34,865 nt of DNA, from contig JAFXUS010000010.1 of the NCBI GenBank assembly GCA_017535125.1, forward strand, positions 1 to 34,865, given 5' to 3'. The stretch comes from Bacteroidales bacterium (GTDB lineage Bacteria; Bacteroidota; Bacteroidia; Bacteroidales; UBA932). Below the pieces are notes generated by a model, which had not been told where the DNA came from, did not search any database, and saw nothing but the letters and a program-made list of their open reading frames with translations. Of this stretch, positions 1 through 8,022 are shown piece after piece; position 1 is the stretch's first letter; each line of letters starts with the position of its first letter. Both the position numbers and the translations under genes were made by a program.

Positions 1-678
<678 letters not shown>

Positions 679-680
<2 letters not shown>

Positions 681-684
681 GAGG
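679..684 (+). promoter_or_regulatory. Shine-Dalgarno sequence for infC
   Basis: AGGAGG overlaps the thrS stop codon. It lies 8 bases before the ATC at 693 and 5 before the ATT at 690. Strong ribosome binding sites are uncommon in this window, where most leaders are AT-rich without one. This site therefore marks the infC start: no ATG, GTG or TTG lies in frame between the thrS stop and the ATG at 762, and that ATG has no comparable site. Confidence 0.8.
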
Positions 685-692
685 ATTTAATT

Positions 693-1289
693 ATCGCCGG
701 ACCTTACAGACCGAAGCCCTCGGGCTTCAAACCGGGTGGCCGCAAACCCGATCCTCGTCAGATGCAGAAGCGTGACGAGAATGAGCTGAACATCAACGAG
801 CAGATCACTGCCTCGGAAGTTCGGCTTGTCGGAGAAAACATCCCCGAGCAGGGGGTGTACCCGATTGCGAAAGCGCTCCAGATGGCGGAAGATCTCGAGC
901 TGGATCTCGTGGAGATCAGCGGCAAGGCCGATCCCCCCGTGTGCCGGATCCTGGATTACCAGAAGTTCCTGTACCAGCGCAAGAAGAAGGCCAAGGAGAT
1001 GAAGGCGAACGCCGCCAAGGTCGTGATCAAGGAGATCCGCTTCGGCCCCAACACGGACGAGCACGACTTCCAGTTCAAGCTGAAGCACGCCCAGGAGTTC
1101 CTCCAGGAGGGCTCCAAGGTGAAGGCGACGATCTTCTTCCGCGGACGCTCGATCATGTTCAAGGACCAGGGCGAGAAACAGCTCCTCCGCTTCGCCGTCG
1201 AACTGGAAGAGTTCGGCCGCGCGGAGAACATGCCGGTTCTGGAAGGCAAGCGCATGACGATGATGATTGCCCCTACCAAGAAAAAGTAG
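693..1289 (+). CDS. infC: Translation initiation factor IF-3, non-AUG start
   Basis: IF-3 binds the 30S subunit, prevents premature 50S joining and checks start-codon and initiator tRNA pairing. The sequence matches the family: [15 protein letters not shown], then [22 protein letters not shown] and a C-terminal domain ending [16 protein letters not shown]. The N-terminal domain is joined by a Lys-rich linker ([15 protein letters not shown]) to the C-terminal domain. A start at the ATG at 762 would remove the N-terminal leader and has no ribosome binding site. The frame is open back to the thrS stop, and an AGGAGG sits just before ATT (690) and ATC (693). I chose ATC, giving 198 residues starting [12 protein letters not shown] would add one residue. 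Rare starts on infC are established in other bacteria (AUU in Escherichia coli) and allow IF-3 to repress its own synthesis. Confidence 0.9.
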   Translation: MAGPYRPKPSGFKPGGRKPDPRQMQKRDENELNINEQITASEVRLVGENIPEQGVYPIAKALQMAEDLELDLVEISGKADPPVCRILDYQKFLYQRKKKAKEMKANAAKVVIKEIRFGPNTDEHDFQFKLKHAQEFLQEGSKVKATIFFRGRSIMFKDQGEKQLLRFAVELEEFGRAENMPVLEGKRMTMMIAPTKKK

Positions 1290-1325
1290 GGAATCATATA
1301 GTATTAACAATTAATTATTAAAACA

Positions 1326-1520
1326 ATGGCAAAGCTTAAATCGAACTCCGGTGCCAAAAAGCGCTTCACGCTTACCGGATCGGGAAAGATCAAGAGGAAG
1401 CATGCTTACCACAGCCACATCCTCACCAAGAAAACCAAGAAGCGCAAGCGTAACTTGGACCACTTCGCCCTCCTCGAGAAGGCGGATTATGGCCGCGTAA
1501 AAGAAATGTTGGTTCTCTAA
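1326..1520 (+). CDS. rpmI: 50S ribosomal protein L35
   Basis: A small basic 64-residue protein of the large ribosomal subunit. It begins [20 protein letters not shown] and carries the typical [20 protein letters not shown] stretch, at the usual family length. It lies 36 bases after infC in an AT-rich leader with no clear ribosome binding site or promoter box, and 12 bases before rplT. It is probably cotranscribed with thrS-infC-rplT. Confidence 0.97.
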   Translation: MAKLKSNSGAKKRFTLTGSGKIKRKHAYHSHILTKKTKKRKRNLDHFALLEKADYGRVKEMLVL

Positions 1521-1532
1521 AAGTATTGAATT

Positions 1533-1877
1533 ATGCCTAGATCAGTCAACTCAGTCGCCTCCAGGGCGCGCCGCAAGAAGATTCTCAAGAGAACCCGCGG
1601 TAACTTCCTCTCCAGGAAGAATGTTTGGACCGTAGCCAAGAACACCTACGAGAAAGGTTTGACCTACGCATACCGTGACCGCAAGACCAAGAAGCGCAAC
1701 TTCCGCGCCCTGTGGATCCAGCGTATCAACGCCGCCGCGCGTCAGTACGGTATCTCCTACTCCCAGTTCATGGGCAAGCTGAACGCCCAGAATATCGGAC
1801 TGAACCGCAAGGTCCTCGCTGACCTCGCGATGAACAATCCGCAGGCGTTCGAAGCGATCATCAAGTCTGTAAAATAA
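1533..1877 (+). CDS. rplT: 50S ribosomal protein L20
   Basis: L20 binds 23S rRNA and is required early in 50S assembly. The 114-residue product begins [20 protein letters not shown] and contains [19 protein letters not shown], both diagnostic of the family. Length is normal. It follows rpmI by 12 bases and precedes lepB by 12. In enterobacteria L20 represses the rpmI-rplT pair through mRNA binding; I do not see a recognisable operator here and make no such claim. Confidence 0.98.
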   Translation: MPRSVNSVASRARRKKILKRTRGNFLSRKNVWTVAKNTYEKGLTYAYRDRKTKKRNFRALWIQRINAAARQYGISYSQFMGKLNAQNIGLNRKVLADLAMNNPQAFEAIIKSVK

Positions 1878-1889
1878 TATTGTAAGAAC

Positions 1890-3197
1890 GTGAGCCTGAA
1901 GGAATTCACCCGTAACAAATGGACAAAGTTCGCCTTTTGGGCTTTGCTCTATACGGCATGGGTGATCTGGCTCGGGAACTTCTGGTGGCTTTTCGGCCTG
2001 GTGGTGGTCTTCGACATCTTCATCACCCGCAAGGTCCACTGGAACTTCTGGAAAAAGCGCTACAAGGAAGGGGAGAAGCATAGCAGTTGGAACGACTGGC
2101 TCGACGCCGTCATCTTCGCTGTCATCCTGGTCACCTTCGTCAACATGTTCTTCTTCCAGGCCTTCAAGATTCCTTCATCCTCGATGGAGAGCAGCCTCTA
2201 CACAGGAGACCGTCTCTTCGTGAGCAAATTGACATACGGTCCTCGGATCCCCCAGACTCCCCTGACCATCCCCTTCACGCACAACGTGATCTTCGGACGC
2301 GAGTCCTACTCGACCCTCATCCAGAACGATTACCGGCGGCTGAAAGGATTCCGGGAAGTGAGACGCGGCGATTGCGTGGTGTTCGGTTTCCCCAACGGGG
2401 ACACCGTCCTGCGCCGAGACCCCGTCGCGGACTACCACATGCTGGTGCGCGTGCTTGGCAAGCCGGCGGTGGACAAACTGGGAGAGACGATTGTCCGCCC
2501 GATGGACAAAAAAGACCACTACGTGAAGCGTTGCGTCGCGCTCCCGGGGGACACCCTGGAAGTCAGGGACGGCCTGGTGTGGATCAACGGCGAGCAGCAG
2601 CCGACTTATCCCGGTCTGCAGCTCAGCTACGAGGTCATCACCTCCGGGCAGAAGATCAACGCGAAGACGCTGGACAAGCTCGGCATCAACTCCGCCGACG
2701 CCTGGTTCGATGCGGCACTGCCCGGTTATCCGGCGCTCTGCCTGACGGCCGGCATGCTGGAGGAGCTGAAGAAGGTGAACTCCGTGGTGCGCGTCACGCC
2801 GAATCTCGAAACCGATCCGGCGGCCGTCGCAAAGGAGATCTTCCCCTTCACGCCGGACTCCGGCTGGACGCGGGACTATTTCGGTCCGCTGTGGATTCCC
2901 TGCAAGGGGGCCACGGTCGCGCTCACGCAGGACAACGTCGCGCTCTACGAGCGGATCATCACGGCCTACGAAGGCGGCGATCTGCAGCAGGCGCTCCGCG
3001 AGGGAAGCTACACGTTCAAACAGGATTATTACTTTATGATGGGTGACAACCGGCACAACTCGCTCGACTCCCGCTACTGGGGGTTTGTCCCCGAAGACCA
3101 CATCGTCGGCCGCCCGGCCCTGATCTGGCTCTCCACGGACAGCGGGAAACGGTTCCCCAAGAACATCCGGTGGCGCAGATTCCTTAAGTTTCTGTAG
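1890..3197 (+). CDS. lepB: Signal peptidase I
   Basis: A membrane serine protease that removes signal peptides from exported proteins. The 435-residue product has hydrophobic segments at about 14-45 and 71-91. These are followed by the catalytic motif IPSSSMESS (Ser98, equivalent to Ser90 of the E. coli enzyme), the general-base Lys213 in YVKRCVALPGD, and the conserved GDNRHNSLDSRYWG box from residue 385. The region between the Lys box and the GDN box is longer than in the E. coli protein; large insertions are common in Bacteroidota homologues. GTG at 1890 is the only plausible start, because the rplT stop at 1875-1877 is in the same frame. Placement behind rplT suggests cotranscription with the translation genes. 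Confidence 0.96.
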   Translation: MSLKEFTRNKWTKFAFWALLYTAWVIWLGNFWWLFGLVVVFDIFITRKVHWNFWKKRYKEGEKHSSWNDWLDAVIFAVILVTFVNMFFFQAFKIPSSSMESSLYTGDRLFVSKLTYGPRIPQTPLTIPFTHNVIFGRESYSTLIQNDYRRLKGFREVRRGDCVVFGFPNGDTVLRRDPVADYHMLVRVLGKPAVDKLGETIVRPMDKKDHYVKRCVALPGDTLEVRDGLVWINGEQQPTYPGLQLSYEVITSGQKINAKTLDKLGINSADAWFDAALPGYPALCLTAGMLEELKKVNSVVRVTPNLETDPAAVAKEIFPFTPDSGWTRDYFGPLWIPCKGATVALTQDNVALYERIITAYEGGDLQQALREGSYTFKQDYYFMMGDNRHNSLDSRYWGFVPEDHIVGRPALIWLSTDSGKRFPKNIRWRRFLKFL

Positions 3198-3204
3198 GTT
3201 TCAA

Positions 3205-3236
3205 TTTGGAAATCAGAAAATTAAAAGCGATATTTG
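3205..3236 (+). promoter_or_regulatory. Bacteroidota-type promoter for rpmB operon
   Basis: A TTTG at 3205-3208 is followed by a 20-base spacer and then GATATTTG at 3229-3236. This is one mismatch from the Bacteroidota -7 consensus TAnnTTTG, with the -33 TTTG at normal distance. It lies between the lepB stop and rpmB and would give a leader of about 35 bases. Confidence 0.6.
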
Positions 3237-3276
3237 CACCCCGCTTCAGTAAAAAAGAGATAAAAAAGATACAACC

Positions 3277-3519
3277 ATGGCAAAAGTTTGTCAAATCACC
3301 GGAAGGAAGAGAATGAAAGGCAACAACGTTGCCCATTCCAAGCTGCGCACCAAGCGCGACTTCTCCCTGAACCTCAAGAACAAGCGTTTCTGGAGCGAGG
3401 AGGAGCAGAGATATGTGACCCTCAAGGTTTCTTGCAAGGGTATGCGGATCATCGAGAAGAACGGCCTCGAGGCCACGCTTCGCGATGCCAAGAAGAAAGG
3501 ATTGATTAACCTTGTTTAA
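3277..3519 (+). CDS. rpmB: 50S ribosomal protein L28
   Basis: An 80-residue large-subunit protein. It begins [20 protein letters not shown] and contains [19 protein letters not shown], diagnostic of L28. It has no paired CxxC zinc motifs, so it is the zinc-independent type. It leads the rpmB-rpmG-DUF4295 set and is preceded by an AT-rich leader of about 40 bases and a recognisable promoter. rpmG begins 11 bases after its stop. Confidence 0.97.
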   Translation: MAKVCQITGRKRMKGNNVAHSKLRTKRDFSLNLKNKRFWSEEEQRYVTLKVSCKGMRIIEKNGLEATLRDAKKKGLINLV

Positions 3520-3530
3520 ACTCTAGTATT

Positions 3531-3719
3531 ATGGCAAAGAAAACGAAAGGAAACAGGGTGCAGGTCATCCTCGAGTGCACGGAGCAGAAGGCCAGCGGCG
3601 TTCCCGGCATGTCCCGCTACATTACCACCAAGAACAAGAAGAACACGCCTGACCGTCTTGAGCGCAAGAAGTACAACCCGTACCTCAAGAAGGTCACGGT
3701 CCATCGTGAAATCAAATAA
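3531..3719 (+). CDS. rpmG: 50S ribosomal protein L33
   Basis: A 62-residue large-subunit protein. It begins [20 protein letters not shown] and ends with [13 protein letters not shown], as expected of L33. Only one Cys is present, so this is a zinc-free form. It sits between rpmB and the DUF4295 gene, which begins 17 bases downstream with its own good ribosome binding site. Confidence 0.96.
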   Translation: MAKKTKGNRVQVILECTEQKASGVPGMSRYITTKNKKNTPDRLERKKYNPYLKKVTVHREIK

Positions 3720-3736
3720 TTAAAGGAGATTAGATT

Positions 3737-3898
3737 ATGGCAAAGAAAGCCGTTGCAACCTTCGCAGCCAAGGCCGGTGCCAAGAGCATGGTCAAGTGCA
3801 TCCGCATGGAGAAGTCCCCTAAGACCGGCGCTTACGTCTTCACGGAGCAGCTCGTCGAGGCCGAAAAGGCCAAGGAGTTTTTCGACAGCAAGAAATAA
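3737..3898 (+). CDS. DUF4295 small protein
   Basis: A 53-residue basic protein of unknown function, beginning MAKKAVATFAAKAGAKSMVK and ending AEKAKEFFDSKK. It matches my memory of DUF4295, a family found next to rpmB-rpmG and upstream of ftsY across Bacteroidota. AAGGAG at 3723-3728 gives a well placed ribosome binding site 8 bases before the ATG. Ala and Lys richness, size and operon position suggest a ribosome-associated protein, but that is inference. A terminator follows within about 20 bases of the stop. Confidence 0.9.
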   Translation: MAKKAVATFAAKAGAKSMVKCIRMEKSPKTGAYVFTEQLVEAEKAKEFFDSKK

Positions 3899-3917
3899 TT
3901 TCTCCTGAACAGAGATA

Positions 3918-3943
3918 AAGCCGGTCCCGCGACCGGCTTTTTT
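3918..3943 (+). terminator. Intrinsic terminator after rpmB-rpmG-DUF4295
   Basis: Perfect 9-bp stem, AAGCCGGTC (3918-3926) with GACCGGCTT (3931-3939), a four-base loop, and a T run of six at 3938-3943. Confidence 0.9.
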
Positions 3944-3954
3944 CGTTGTTTCCC

Positions 3955-3980
3955 GTCATTCCCGACCTGATCGGGAATCT
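3955..3980. repeat. Palindromic intergenic repeat, copy 1
   Basis: A 26-base element starting GTCATTCCCGA and ending TCGGGAATCT. The 8-bp arms are ATTCCCGA (3958-3965) and TCGGGAAT (3971-3978), around a five-base loop. A second copy at 4910-4935 differs at three positions, two of which form a compensated base pair in the stem. It sits between a terminator and the ftsY promoter box. Confidence 0.85.
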
Positions 3981-3997
3981 ATCTCCCGATTATTTTG

Positions 3998-4005
3998 TAT
4001 ATTTG
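3998..4005 (+). promoter_or_regulatory. Bacteroidota -7 promoter box for ftsY
   Basis: TATATTTG matches TAnnTTTG exactly. Its last base is six bases before the ftsY ATG, so transcription would begin at or next to the start codon. No clear -33 TTTG is seen at the expected distance, where the palindromic repeat region lies instead. Confidence 0.55.
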
Positions 4006-4011
4006 TAAGCT

Positions 4012-4896
4012 ATGGCAATGAGTTTCTTTCAACGGATTTCCCGGGCCGTGATCGGCAAGTCGAGGGTCGATGACGACACCCTCGACGCGATCGAGGAAGC
4101 CCTGGTCGAGTCGGACATGGGCGTCGAGACGACCTTGAAGGTCATCGACAGCCTGGAAGAGCGCGTCGAGCGCGACAAGTTCATGTCGTTCGACGAGCTG
4201 GTGGGCCTGCTCCGCGAGGAGATCGGTTCGCTGGTGGGGGAGAGCGTGGAGCCGTTCGACTTCAGCAAGAAACCCTACGTCATCCTCGTGGTGGGTGTGA
4301 ACGGCGTGGGCAAGACCACGACGATCGGCAAGCTCGCCGCCATGCTCAAGGCTCAGGGCAAGAAAGTCCTGCTGGGCGCCGCGGACACCTTCCGCGCCGC
4401 TGCGGTGGACCAGCTGACCATCTGGGCGGAGCGCGCCGGCGTGGACCTCGTCAAGCAGGCCATGGGATCCGACCCGGCCTCCGTGGCGTACGACACCGTC
4501 CAGGCGGCGGTGGCGCGCGGCGCCGACGTGGTCATCATCGACACGGCGGGACGCCTGCACAACCGCATCGACCTGATGAACGAACTCACCAAGATCCGCA
4601 ACGTCATCCGCAAGGTCGTCCCTGACGGGCCGCACGACGTGATGCTGATCCTGGACGCCTCCACGGGCCAGAACGCCTTCGCGCAGGCGAAGGAATTCGC
4701 CCGGGCCACGGACATCACCTCCCTGACCGTCACCAAGCTCGACGGCACCGCCAAGGGCGGCGTGGTGGTGGGCGTATCCGACCAGTTCCACATCCCGGTG
4801 AAGTTCATCGGCGTGGGCGAGGGCATCAACGACCTCAAGGTATTTGATAAACAGGAATTCGTTGAAAAACTGTTTGAACCAGACGACTTGAAATAG
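4012..4896 (+). CDS. ftsY: Signal recognition particle receptor FtsY
   Basis: The SRP receptor GTPase, which delivers ribosome-nascent chain complexes to the Sec translocon at the membrane. The 294-residue protein has only the NG domain: a helical N domain at about 1-85, then the G domain with G1 GVNGVGKTT (95-103), DTFRAAAVDQL, G3 DTAGR from Asp177 and G4 TKLDG (241-245). The long acidic A domain of enterobacterial FtsY is absent, which is usual outside that group. ATG at 4012 follows a TATATTTG promoter box by six bases. It lies between two copies of a palindromic repeat and upstream of pheT. Confidence 0.97.
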   Translation: MAMSFFQRISRAVIGKSRVDDDTLDAIEEALVESDMGVETTLKVIDSLEERVERDKFMSFDELVGLLREEIGSLVGESVEPFDFSKKPYVILVVGVNGVGKTTTIGKLAAMLKAQGKKVLLGAADTFRAAAVDQLTIWAERAGVDLVKQAMGSDPASVAYDTVQAAVARGADVVIIDTAGRLHNRIDLMNELTKIRNVIRKVVPDGPHDVMLILDASTGQNAFAQAKEFARATDITSLTVTKLDGTAKGGVVVGVSDQFHIPVKFIGVGEGINDLKVFDKQEFVEKLFEPDDLK

Positions 4897-4909
4897 AATT
4901 AATTATATA

Positions 4910-4935
4910 GTCATTCCGGACTTGATCCGGAATCT
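4910..4935. repeat. Palindromic intergenic repeat, copy 2
   Basis: A 26-base element starting GTCATTCCGGA and ending TCCGGAATCT. The 8-bp arms are ATTCCGGA (4913-4920) and TCCGGAAT (4926-4933), with a five-base loop. Compared with the copy at 3955-3980, a C-G stem pair is replaced by G-C and one loop base differs. It lies 14 bases after the ftsY stop and 15 before pheT. Confidence 0.85.
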
Positions 4936-4950
4936 TTAACAACCAAGAGT

Positions 4951-7392
4951 ATGAAACTCAGTTACAATTGGCTCAAGGAGTATTTGAAGTGTGACCTCAC
5001 CCCGCAGGAAGTGGCGGACGCGATGACCGCGATCGGCATCGAGGTGGACGGCGTGGAGGAGCAGGAGCAGATTCCCGGCGGACTCGCCGGGGTCGTCGTG
5101 GCCCGCGTGCTCACCTGCGAGGCCCATCCGGACTCCGACCACCTGCACGTGACCACGGTGGACGCCGGCACGGGCGAGCCCGTGACGGTGGTCTGCGGCG
5201 CGCCCAACGTGGCGGCCGGCCAGAAGGTCCTCTTCGCCCAGATCGGCACCGTGCTCCCGGGCGACTTCAAGATCAAGAAATCCAAGATCCGCGGCATCGA
5301 GTCCTTCGGCATGATCTGCGCCGAGGACGAGCTCGGCATCGGCACGGACCACGAAGGCATCATGGTCCTGCCGGAGGAAGCCGTGGTCGGCACGCCCGCC
5401 AAGGAATACCTCAAACTGGGTACGGAAGCGGTGATCGAATACGAGATCACGGCCAACCGCATTGACGCGGCCTCCCACTGGGGCGTGGCCCGCGACCTGT
5501 ACGCCTGGCTTCGCCTGAACGGCCGTCCCTGCGAGCTCGTGAAGCCGTCCGTGGACGCATTCCGCGAGGGCGCCGGCGAAGGCCTGCCCGTCGAGGTGCG
5601 CGACAGCGACGGCGCCCCGCGCTATACCGGCATCACGCTGAAGGGCGTGAAAGTCGGCCCGTCGCCGGAATGGCTCCAGCAGCGCCTGACCAGCATCGGA
5701 CTCCGTCCGATCAACAATATCGTGGACATTTCCAACTTCGTGCTCTTCGAGCTCGGACAGCCGCTCCACACCTTCGACGCCGGCAAGGTCGGCGGCGGCC
5801 GCGTGGTGGTGCGCCGGGCGGCGGAAGGCGAGATCATCCGCACGCTGGACGGCGTGGAGCGCAAGCTCAGCGCCCGTGACATGGTGATCGCCGACACAAA
5901 GGTGCCGATGTGCATCGCCGGCGTGTTCGGCGGCGAGGACAGCGGTGTGACCGAGGCCACCACGGACGTGTTCGTGGAGAGCGCCTACTTCGATCCCGCT
6001 TCCATCCGCCGGACCTCCAAGAGCCAGACCCTGCAGACCGACGCCTCGTTCCGCTACGAGCGCGGCGCCGATCCCGAGATTCCCATTTTCGCGCTCAAGC
6101 GCGCCGTGCTCCTGATCCAGGAGTGCGCCGGCGGCGAGGTGGTCGGCAAGATCCGCGAGTCGTATCCGAAGCCCTACGAGCGCAAGCGCATCGAGCTGGA
6201 CTACGCCCGCATCGAGCGTTTCGCCGGACAGGCGATCGGCCACGACACGATCGAGAACATCCTGACCTGGCTGGGCTACGACTTCCTCGAGAAGCGCCCC
6301 GGCGGCGCCCTCGTGGCCGCTCCGTCCTACATGGTGGACGTGTACCGCGAGTGCGACGTGGTGGAGGAGATCCTCCGCATCTACGGTTACGACAACATCG
6401 CCCTGCCGCACCACATGAAGATGTCGGTGTGCGCCACGCCGAAGCCGGATCCCGAGGCGGTCCGCAACGCCGTGTCCAACTTCCTCGCGGCGAACGGCTT
6501 CGTGGAAATCATGAACAATTCCCTGACCAAGGGAGACTACTATACCGGACTGCAGACCTTCCCCGCGGAGCGCTGCGTGCGCATCGTGAACCCGCTCAGC
6601 CAGGACCTGAACGTGATGCGCCAGACGCTCGTGCTGGGCGGCCTGGAGGTCATCGCGTACAACCTGAACCGCCAGCTGTCCTCGCTGCGCACCTTCGAGT
6701 ACGGCAGCGTGTACAGCCGCCTCGCCGACAAGCCGGGCGAGACGCTGGAGGGCTACGAGGAACACACCTGCTTCACGCTGATGCTGACCGGCACGCCGGA
6801 GAAATCCTGGCGCGCGGAGCCCGCGAAGAGCGACTACTTCCAGCTGAAGGGCTACCTGGAACTGCTCCTGCGCCGCTACGGCGCGGAACTGGACCAGCTG
6901 TGGACCGAGGCCGCCCCGTCCGACATCTGGGCGGAGGGCATGTCCTATTCGCTGCCGGGCAAGGGCCCGCAGCTCGCGGTCATGGGCACGGTGAACCCCT
7001 CGCTCACGCGCAAGTTCGGCATCAAGCAGCCGGTCTTCGCTGCCGAGATCAGCTGGCCGGCCCTGTTCGCGCTCGTGAAGCGCGACAAGGTGGCCTTCAG
7101 CGAACTGCCGAAGTTCCCGGCCGTGCGCCGCGACCTGGCGCTGCTGCTCGACGAGAGCGTCAGCTACGCCGACCTGCGCGCCGCTGCCTTCAAGCAGGCG
7201 AAGAAGCTGCTGCGCCAGGTGGGTCTGTTCGACGTGTATCGCGGCGACAAGATTCCCGCCGGCAAGAAGCAGTACGCCCTGAGCTTCGTGATCCAGGATC
7301 CGGAGCGTACCCTCACCGACCAGGATACCGAGCGCTTGATGGAGCGCCTGCTGGATACGTTCAAGAAGGATTTCGGCGCCCAGTTGCGGTAG
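4951..7392 (+). CDS. pheT: Phenylalanyl-tRNA synthetase beta subunit
   Basis: The beta chain of the heterotetrameric synthetase that charges tRNA-Phe. The 813-residue product has the family layout. It begins MKLSYNWLKEYL and continues with a tRNA-binding OB fold at about 40-155 (HPDSDHLHV, CGAPNVAAGQKV), the B3/B4 editing region (NNIVDISNFVLFELGQPLHTFD), a B5 domain, the catalytic-like core, and a C-terminal FDX-ACB domain from about 712 (FPAVRRDLALLLDE). The alpha subunit gene is not in the window, so pheS and pheT are not adjacent. ATG at 4951 follows a short leader after the second palindromic repeat. The next gene starts 3 bases after its stop. Confidence 0.98.
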   Translation: MKLSYNWLKEYLKCDLTPQEVADAMTAIGIEVDGVEEQEQIPGGLAGVVVARVLTCEAHPDSDHLHVTTVDAGTGEPVTVVCGAPNVAAGQKVLFAQIGTVLPGDFKIKKSKIRGIESFGMICAEDELGIGTDHEGIMVLPEEAVVGTPAKEYLKLGTEAVIEYEITANRIDAASHWGVARDLYAWLRLNGRPCELVKPSVDAFREGAGEGLPVEVRDSDGAPRYTGITLKGVKVGPSPEWLQQRLTSIGLRPINNIVDISNFVLFELGQPLHTFDAGKVGGGRVVVRRAAEGEIIRTLDGVERKLSARDMVIADTKVPMCIAGVFGGEDSGVTEATTDVFVESAYFDPASIRRTSKSQTLQTDASFRYERGADPEIPIFALKRAVLLIQECAGGEVVGKIRESYPKPYERKRIELDYARIERFAGQAIGHDTIENILTWLGYDFLEKRPGGALVAAPSYMVDVYRECDVVEEILRIYGYDNIALPHHMKMSVCATPKPDPEAVRNAVSNFLAANGFVEIMNNSLTKGDYYTGLQTFPAERCVRIVNPLSQDLNVMRQTLVLGGLEVIAYNLNRQLSSLRTFEYGSVYSRLADKPGETLEGYEEHTCFTLMLTGTPEKSWRAEPAKSDYFQLKGYLELLLRRYGAELDQLWTEAAPSDIWAEGMSYSLPGKGPQLAVMGTVNPSLTRKFGIKQPVFAAEISWPALFALVKRDKVAFSELPKFPAVRRDLALLLDESVSYADLRAAAFKQAKKLLRQVGLFDVYRGDKIPAGKKQYALSFVIQDPERTLTDQDTERLMERLLDTFKKDFGAQLR

Positions 7393-7395
7393 AAG

Positions 7396-8022
7396 ATGCG
7401 CCGGGTGGCACATATCGTGGTGTTGGCGATGCTGCTGGCTGCGATTTGCGCCTGCGGCCGCCGGGCACGTGTGATCCCGGAGGACAAACTGCTCCGCATC
7501 TACCACGACATGTTCCTGGCCGACCAGTGGGTACGGGACCATCCCGAGAACCGCCAGGCCGTCGATACGAGCCTGATCTTCGACCCGATCTTCCGCCGTT
7601 ACGGCTACACCTTCGAGGATTACGACCGGACCGTCCACTACTATCTCGACCATGACGAGAAGTACATGAAGCTCCTGACGCGGGTGGGGGACCGCCTGCG
7701 GAAAGAAGGGGAGCGCCTTCAGAAGGAAGCGGACGCGCTGACGGCCCGGGAAGTGGAACTGAACAAATACCGCCGGGGGTACCGGCGAAAGGATTTTTCG
7801 ACCGATTCGCTGCGTTGGGATTTCCGGCAGCGCCTCTGGCCAGTTGATACCACAAACACACAACAATATGGATTATTTGAAGAAATACGGCTACAGCCCG
7901 GTGGAAGAAGAGGTGGCAGACCGGATCCAGACAGTGGCGTCCAACCTGGGCGGATTGTCCTCCCCGGAAGTGCTGAAGAAATGCTTCTCCCTGATGGACT
8001 TGACCACCTTGAAGTCCAATGA
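7396..8022 (+). CDS. DUF4296 lipoprotein overlapping deoC
   Basis: Residues 1-20 form a lipoprotein signal peptide with Cys20 in an ICAC lipobox. The next part (VIPEDKLLRIYHDMFLADQW, then DPIFRRYGYTFEDYDRTVHYY) resembles DUF4296, a short Bacteroidota lipoprotein domain of unknown function. A charged, probably coiled helix follows at about 90-130. The last 51 residues are encoded inside deoC, in another frame, and are Gly/Pro/Arg-rich like a shadow translation. The domain and signal are well supported. The C-terminal end is doubtful: another frame has a TGA at 7845-7847, so a one-base indel near 7840 would end the protein before deoC. It starts 3 bases after pheT. Confidence 0.75.
   Translation: MRRVAHIVVLAMLLAAICACGRRARVIPEDKLLRIYHDMFLADQWVRDHPENRQAVDTSLIFDPIFRRYGYTFEDYDRTVHYYLDHDEKYMKLLTRVGDRLRKEGERLQKEADALTAREVELNKYRRGYRRKDFSTDSLRWDFRQRLWPVDTTNTQQYGLFEEIRLQPGGRRGGRPDPDSGVQPGRIVLPGSAEEMLLPDGLDHLEVQ

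Noticed and set aside
4936..7866. Very long minus-strand open frame (976 codons) opposite pheT
   Set aside because: Low-complexity His/Ala/Val/Leu-rich translation typical of antisense frames in GC-rich genes; pheT on the plus strand is unambiguous.
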